Assembly (NCBI GenBank): GCA_949130495.1
Contig: OX422208.1
Span: 690,323,702 to 690,387,701 of the forward strand
From: Sambucus nigra
Taxonomy: Eukaryota > Streptophyta > Magnoliopsida > Dipsacales > Adoxaceae
Reading direction: 5' to 3'
DNA length: 64,000 nt
Shown here: one piece after another, positions 57,188 through 64,000 of the stretch
How positions within the stretch are numbered: position 1 is the first letter of the stretch
Layout of the letters: every line of letters starts with the position of its first letter
Position numbers and translations under genes: made by a program
The notes under the pieces: generated by a model
Told to the model about the DNA's origin: nothing
Seen by the model: the letters and a program-made list of their open reading frames with translations, nothing else
Database searches by the model: none

Positions 57188-60105
57188 TGTGAAACTTGAT
57201 TATTAAAATAACGGGTGGCCATCCCTTACTAAAATAATACCAGAATCGCATCTGGATCATACTTAGCATCACTGTAAAAAAATCAATTAATTAGTAACCA
57301 CCTATTATAAAATTAAGCTGAGCATCAATTTTAATCTTTATTAACAACAATATACTATACCCGCAATATAATTAAGAAACTAAAGTAAATCAATAGTAAC
57401 AATATAAAACTAAAACATCAGTCTATTACATACGAAAACCTTAACCGAATAAACCATCGGTTGAAATAATATCCATACAACCATTACAAATAAAATGAAA
57501 TAAAAATAAATCCTCCAACTTTGGCAACATGCCTAGAAATGAAATTGAACTTATCTATAATGTCATGAAAGAATCGGTTATAATAATATCCTGGAACATC
57601 AACAAGTGATGCAACTATGGTACCTGATAGAACGATCAAGCTTGGAGTTCATGTGGCTAGACACTTAAAAGGTTTTGAAAATAGATTTGATACGGGTGAG
57701 CGCCCAAAAACCTTTTAGAAATATTTTGCAAGTAATTAAAATGCATCGTTAATTATGCTCATTCTTTCATATTTTAAATTAGTGTCACATACTCTTGATA
57801 TATTACTAACCTCTCATCTAAAGTGTGCACCTAATGTTTACGTTAACCGCCTAGTCATGCTACCCCCATAACTAGTGCCATACCCTTCTTAATTTTATAT
57901 GCTATCTCATCACCGCGTATTTTACAAAATTAATTCCTATTTTCCATTAATAATTACAATCCTCAATTATAATATAATATCCATAACTTTCACTAGTTGT
58001 TATCCACTTCCATTAATTATTATAATCCTCCATTATAATCGATTAAATTAAATCATTAATTTTCACAAGTCAATTAAATATTTTTCATGCTTAATGATTA
58101 AGCCATGTATATTTCTTCACGTTAATATACATAATATTCACATCATAATATACATATATATATATCATATGCTATATAAGTATACTCGTCATCCCTCCAA
58201 GCTAAAGCTCCCTGACATACGGTTGTCTAGTGTGCTATTCTTCAAGAGAATACTTCCTTAATCCTGGAAAAAATCGAGATAGAATCGCCTACCGTACTTG
58301 AAAATAAAACCTATTGAAGGCGATCATAGTCTTAAGCCAATGAGCATAAACATACAAAGATTAGTCCACTCGACTCCAACATTATCAGGCATGCATGCCG
58401 CTATGATCTGGGGTCGATACTTAGCTTGTTTTCACTCGCCAGGGATTACATCCATATCGTACAACCTCCACTAATATCACCCATACAGTGGTAAGTTTAA
58501 TCAATTACTTCATTCACACCGATATATATATATATACTGTCTTTATAATCATATATATTTTCTCACATTTCCATTTAATCATGCCTATCACTCGTGGCAC
58601 AAATAAATCATTTTCACGATATTGTTTATTCACAAAATTCCATATAGTCATGCCTAGCACTCATTGAACATATAAATATTTTTTACAATATTGTTAATCA
58701 TAATAAAGTAATTATTCACTAAATTAATTAATTAAATTCTCATAATATTGTTCCTAACCATAATTAATTAATTATTCACTAAATTATTTAATTAAATCTC
58801 ACAATAAATCTCTTGACACATATCACTCAGACCGCATCCCTATATTTTCGATTTTTCATCCAATTTTCATTATTAATATTCGAATACAATTCTTCCCATT
58901 TATTCTGAATTGCATCCCCTATAGATCTCAATCATTTTAACCCGTCACCACAATTCATATATTTTTTTTAGAAGTTCATAATTGTAAAAAATACTACATT
59001 CAATTCCTGAATTAACCATTAACTCTTCTTTTAAAAGGCATCACCATTTTTAATAGGGGACCCGAACCAATTTGAAAATCTGTCAAGATTTCTTTCGAGT
59101 CCAAATTCCAGAATTTCAACCTCAAACATGACCACCAACATGATTTATTTCAATATCAATTACTTTTGGTAAATTTTATATCAATAGGACTCATCACTAC
59201 ACATAATCATCATTTAAACACGTAACTTTCATGGGGATATATCATCTCTACAAGCTTATATCACACTTTCGATGATAAATTTTCTCAATATAAATTCCAT
59301 TATATAATAACTCATAATCCCAAAGTTTCTTGATTAAAAATACATCCAATCATTATACGTCAAAATCCATTTGCACAATCATTTCCCCCCAAAGCCCAAA
59401 GTTAACATGTGAATCCCATCCTAAAAATAATTTTCCCAATTTTAATATGGTGGAAAATTTAAAGCATAATTATTTAGCAAGATAAGCACTTTTCTTAACC
59501 GTTCGTAGTGTCTGGATTTGATTAAGAGGGTGATTAATCTCCTAGAATACCTTCCTAAATTCTTTGATCCCTTAGTGTTCTTGAGTTATTCACTTTCTCA
59601 CTTGAACCCTCGAGTTTCCTATCTAATTCTCTTCACTTCCCCTCTAACTCTTGGTAACCCTCAAATAAACCTTTAGAATATGATAATGACATTTTATTTT
59701 CCCCAACCTCTCATTTTATAAGTCTTAATCTTGAAATTGTTTTTTCAAATGAAAAATTAAATGGCCAAAATAACTTTTAACTAACCCCAACTACTCTAAA
59801 AAGCCCCTGAGACCCAAATACAACCCCCGAATACTTAATTTTGACTATTTCAACACATTCTGAATCAACGGTGCACTCGAAATCACCATCTGAGTCGCTT
59901 AAGAATAATTTCATTTCAACCCTCATAAATATATTCATGGTTAAGATATTGATAATTCCTGTCGTATTTACTCATTTACGACATAATTCAATTTTATTTA
60001 CTATCACGCACTAGTAAACAAAACATAATTAAATTTTACATACTATCTCACACTAGTAAATAAAAGGACACTTAAATATTAAATTTATATATATGGGGTA
60101 TTACA
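57188..60105 (-). repeat. 5' LTR of Z
   Basis: 2918 bp with termini TGTAATACCCCAT and GTTTCACA on the minus strand, matching Tekay LTR ends. The interior is AT-rich, with short AT repeats near 58150 and 58525, and no ORF. Confidence 0.75.
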
Positions 60106-62002
60106 CCTTGGTGGTTTATATTCATGTTATTACTCATGCGTCAACATTAGATTTTGTGAACATATTTCATAGATACTTACCTTGTCAGATATTTAGGTGT
60201 CTTGAAATTATGTTTACATATTATGAGTTTTAGTATTTATATGCAAATCAGTTGCTACCAACTTTTTGTGCTTCCTTTGATCATAATTCATTTGTACTTT
60301 ACATTATGTTTAGTATAAAGTGAGTATTCCTTAGTAAAATCTTAATGACGATTTCTATACACTTTTCTTGCTATGTCACTACTGATTTTACGTTCCTTTA
60401 TACCTTATATAATGGGATTCATATCTCATATTACTACAGGTGCTTATTATGCTCACTTAACATGTCCTTCATGTTTTAAAACATATTTTATATAATCATC
60501 TCATGTAGCTATGCTCCTTATGTGTATGTTCTTCTATTTCTTGGTCACTTCATTAATCCTTGCAAAGTGAAAGTTGCATCAAGGGAACTTATGACAAAAG
60601 AAAGTTAGCCAGAAGAAAGAAATTTAGATAAATTCTTATATTAGATAAATGCTAGAGGTATATTATGAATATTTTAATATGTGATAAATGGAATAGTGGT
60701 ATTTTGGTGACATATATATTTGGCCGGTGGTTTTGAGTGAGTTATCTTTGATGCCATATATATATATATATATATATAGTTATCATATAATCATATCCTA
60801 GATTAACTTCCATCATAATTATATAATAAGATATGTTAATTTCAATCCTTGGATTATTTATAATTAATTTAGTTCTCGAAAGATTTATTCATCATGTTCT
60901 TAATGACACTTGTTCTTGCTTATATTACCCATACCTTTGTCCATTCCATCACAAAAAGTGGGAGAATGATTCTCCTTCCTAGAGAATATTTCCTTGAAAA
61001 TAATTTTCTTAGGGTAGAGACTTACTTGAGGGAGAGAGAATTCCATGAAGGAAAGATAATATGATCAAGATTAGAATCATTACGATATTATGACTTAGCT
61101 ATATTGAAATGAAGTGGTTATAGAAAACTTATGGAATTAAGTGCATATATTAGATTTTATTGAGATATTATCTAAACTGTGTATATTATCCTTAGTAATT
61201 AGATGAACCGTGCTTACATTAATTATATCTTTTATCATCTTATTATTTTTGTTCTTTGGTCAATATTTTTGCACCGGTATCTTGATGTTATTACTAGTGT
61301 TTTGATTAGAATATAAGTTACAAGATTTACAAATGGTTATGTCATTTGTATCTTTGTATGCCTTTGGCTGGGAGAGTCATTTCATAGGTGATATATTTGA
61401 TCAAATTATTTGTTATATTTTGTTTATATGTTTTGTCATGGAATAGACAAATGGTGAGAATATAAGAGCACGAGCATGCTTAAAATTTCTATAAGATTAT
61501 ATTGTATTATCTCCTTCGAAAACATATTATGTCATAGTCTAAGTTGTCCCAAAAAGCTTCATATTCAGAATTTCAAGACTAAACTTTTTTGCCTTCATCC
61601 GAAAAGCTACCTAATGTCATTACCAATGAAATTGCCACTTTAGGATAAAGGTAAATGGATTAAAATGACATAGTTTCACAACCCTTGTTTTGACATAATT
61701 GAAATTATCTTTTCTTAAAGTGAGAAATGTGTTAAAACTTATGTGTGAGTTAGTTTGGATAATTATAACAAATACACTATGCAATATACTTTTCTTATAG
61801 AAAAACTACGTTAATAAAAATTGCATTCTTATGTGTGTATTTTCATATGAGTTTTCCTAGGTTTTGAACAAACATACATAGGGTAGTTGCCAATTTTTGT
61901 TTCTCAAAAACTGGTTCGATATCATTTGTTGTTTTCAATAAAAAAAACATATTTTGTGTGGATAATAATGACTTTGAGGGTTTGAGTGCTTGTGTCCACA
62001 AG
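60106..62002. other. Unassigned AT-rich sequence
   Basis: I see no ORF, LTR end, RNA gene or coding motif on either strand. An AT microsatellite is at about 60757-60778. It could be old transposon sequence or genuine intergenic DNA. Confidence 0.4.
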
Positions 62003-63546
62003 TGTAATACCCTGTACTTTTATGGATATTTAAATTACATAAGTGGGTGAAATTTAATAATTTGAGAATTTTAAGTGGTAGAGAATTTGAAGTGAAGGTT
62101 AAATATTAATTGGCAAGTTTTGGATTATTATTGATGTGTGCTATATTTATTTACGGGAATAAGTAAATGAAGTTGGATTATTTTATATCATATCATGGTT
62201 GGAAAAAGTGACGAGTAATAATATTTTATTTGTAAAATATGTGCGGAGTTTTATTGGGTTTAAAATGGTAAATGTTTGATAAGTGACTCGGATGCGGATC
62301 TCGAGTGCATGGTTGGTCTCAGATGGGATAAAATAGTCAAAATAGAGAACCCCGGGGGTAGTGTTTGGGTTTCGGGAACTTTTTGGACTAGTAGGGAGTC
62401 GCATTTATGTATACGAGTCAATTTTGGATTTAATAAGGGGAGAACCCTTATTTTTGTTTTATAAGCCATGAGAGAAAGAAGAAAAGGAAATAAAGAAAGG
62501 AAATAAAAGAGAGAAGGAAAGAAAGGAAGAAAAGGAAGAATAATAGGAGATTTCTAGCCAAGCTTCGGCGGATTTCGGCACGAGGTCATCGAATTTATCC
62601 AACGAGGCAAGTATTTCACTTGCTTTAACTATTTATGTGTGTTTATTATTCATATTATAGTTGGTGAAAACTATATGATTTTTGGGTTGGGATTCTTGAA
62701 TCAAAAAGGGGGTTTTGGAAATTATTTCATATAAATTGATGTGATAATTACTCCATATGAAATCTAAGATTGAATCCATGTTAATGGGGTGATTTTTGGT
62801 GGGAAATTGGAAGAGTTGAATGAAATTTAGGGTTTAACTAAGTTAGGGTTTAAACCTTAGTTAAATTGAGGAATCCAATGAATAAAATAATGTGTTGGGT
62901 AAAAATAAGTGTGTATGTGTTTATAGTAATTGTTGTTGATGTTAGAAACCATCAATTTTAGAGTTGGAGAAGATGATACTCCAGAACTATACACATCAAA
63001 TCGATGGAATGCGGTTCGGTTTGGGTAATCGGACTTGTTCGTTTTGGGGGGGCGTCCATTTGTTTTGTTTATTATCACCGGACCGGTTCATTTTTCTGGC
63101 CACCGGTTCGGGTTTTTTTTTACAGTTAATTTTGAGAGATATTTCTTTGACAAAAAGGATTAGAGAAAAATTTCTTTTCGAGATAAATATTAGGGTATCC
63201 TAAATAGAGTGTGAGGGTCCCTAAAAGATTAATTGGTTTATATATAAATTTCGAGTTAGTGAGAATAAGATCCGGGTTATAAAATTTATGAGTGTTTAGA
63301 ATGAAAGTGCCGATAGTAGGTAAGTGAAATCCGAATGTGTGAATAGGATGAAACTGAAATACTAGCTAGACGTGATAAGCTAATATTCAGGAATATATTT
63401 ATGTGATAATTGTATCATAAGTGAGTTAATACTTGTGGGATTAAAATAAGTTGTGTGTATACTTATGAATTTATACGAATTGGTATATTCGGGATTATGG
63501 GCTAATGCCACGGAAGATAGGCATGAATAGACGGATTCGATAATGA

Positions 63547-63616
<70 letters not shown>

Positions 63617-63681
63617 GTATGGAGACAGTATATATATATGATATGATTATATATATATATATATATATACTGTCTCCATAC

Positions 63682-63722
<41 letters not shown>

Positions 63723-64000
63723 CGTGTGAATGATATATTTATGTGGAACATACCCCTCTAGTTCTATCATGGGAAGTTGTGCGATGTGGGTGAATCCCTT
63801 GGCTAGTGAATGCAGGAAGAGTATAGTCCCCAGATCATAGCGTCCAGTTATTTATGCAGTGTGGCTTTTGTCATGGGTGAGACGTCAGGGTATGATTCGC
63901 CTCACTTTCAGGTGAGGAACTATGGTCGCTTACCATACGTTTGTGCTATGTTATTATCAGGTCAGTGTGAGATCCCGACCGGTGGTACCCAGGATGATTT
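62003..64000 (+). repeat. LTR T (Tekay-type), 5' part, cut by window end
   Basis: It starts TGTAATACCCTGTACTTTT. Shared blocks with solo LTR S include GGTCATCGAATTTATCCAAC followed by GAGGCAAGTATTT, and a CCCCGGGGGTAGTG-like stretch. Near 63000-63115 it has CACCGGACCGGTTC and CCACCGGTTCGG boxes. A hairpin is at 63549-63717. Whether primer site and gag follow is outside the window. Confidence 0.7.
63549..63717. repeat. AT-rich inverted repeat in LTR T
   Basis: The 18-bp AGGGGTATGGAGACAGTA at 63613-63630 is repeated in perfect reverse complement at 63668-63685. Alternating AT runs extend both arms, about 64 bp outside on the left and 32 on the right, and fill most of the 37-bp centre. Confidence 0.9.

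Noticed and set aside
63549..63717. AT-rich stretch as a replication origin
   Set aside because: Alternating AT runs are common in these LTRs and no other origin feature is present.

Overview
This window is plant nuclear DNA made almost entirely of LTR retrotransposons inserted into one another. I see no host gene, tRNA, rRNA, CRISPR or prokaryotic feature. Three Ty3/gypsy lineages of seed plants can be read: Tekay/Del-type chromoviruses (2.3-3.2 kb LTRs, initiator-Met primer site, chromodomain after integrase), an Athila-type element (TGGCGCCGTTGCC primer site, extra ORF after integrase) and a Tat-type non-autonomous element carrying a gene on its antisense strand. The species cannot be named from this.

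Nesting, outermost first. (1) Element Z, a heavily decayed minus-strand Tekay element: internal region 1265-4943 plus 57047-57187, 5' LTR 57188-60105. (2) Element E, a minus-strand Tat-like element at 4949-57041, sits in the 5' leader of Z with a perfect TTATA target duplication. Its left LTR is split by solo LTR S (5262-8416). Its antisense gene (9945-11584 and 52634-53743) is split by a 41-kb block, 11585-52632. (3) That block carries the decayed Tekay element D (integrase and chromodomain 49179-50230, 3' LTR 50285-52632) and a short element F (12665-18106, perfect GGAGT duplication). (4) Inside the D sequence lies a tandem Tekay array, LTR-A-LTR-C-LTR (19857-49089). (5) Element B, a 12.3-kb Athila-type element (27058-39365, minus), interrupts the integrase of A.

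Flanks: 1-573 is a plus-strand gag/protease fragment of another Tekay element. 60106-62002 holds nothing I recognise. 62003 to the window end is the 5' part of one more plus-strand LTR (T), related to S and containing a long AT-rich hairpin.

No element looks autonomous today. B has nine in-frame stops and two frameshifts in gag-pol. A has stops, frameshifts and a lost integrase aspartate. C has stops, a frameshift and a truncated 3' end. The most interesting points are: a candidate internal promoter in B that reuses the repeated CCGGATCGGTCCGG boxes and TATA arrangement of its LTR in front of the extra ORF; a probably intron-containing antisense gene in E; a 116-bp duplication of E flanking the 41-kb block; and the shared-LTR tandem array A/C. 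All boundaries and identities were judged by eye.
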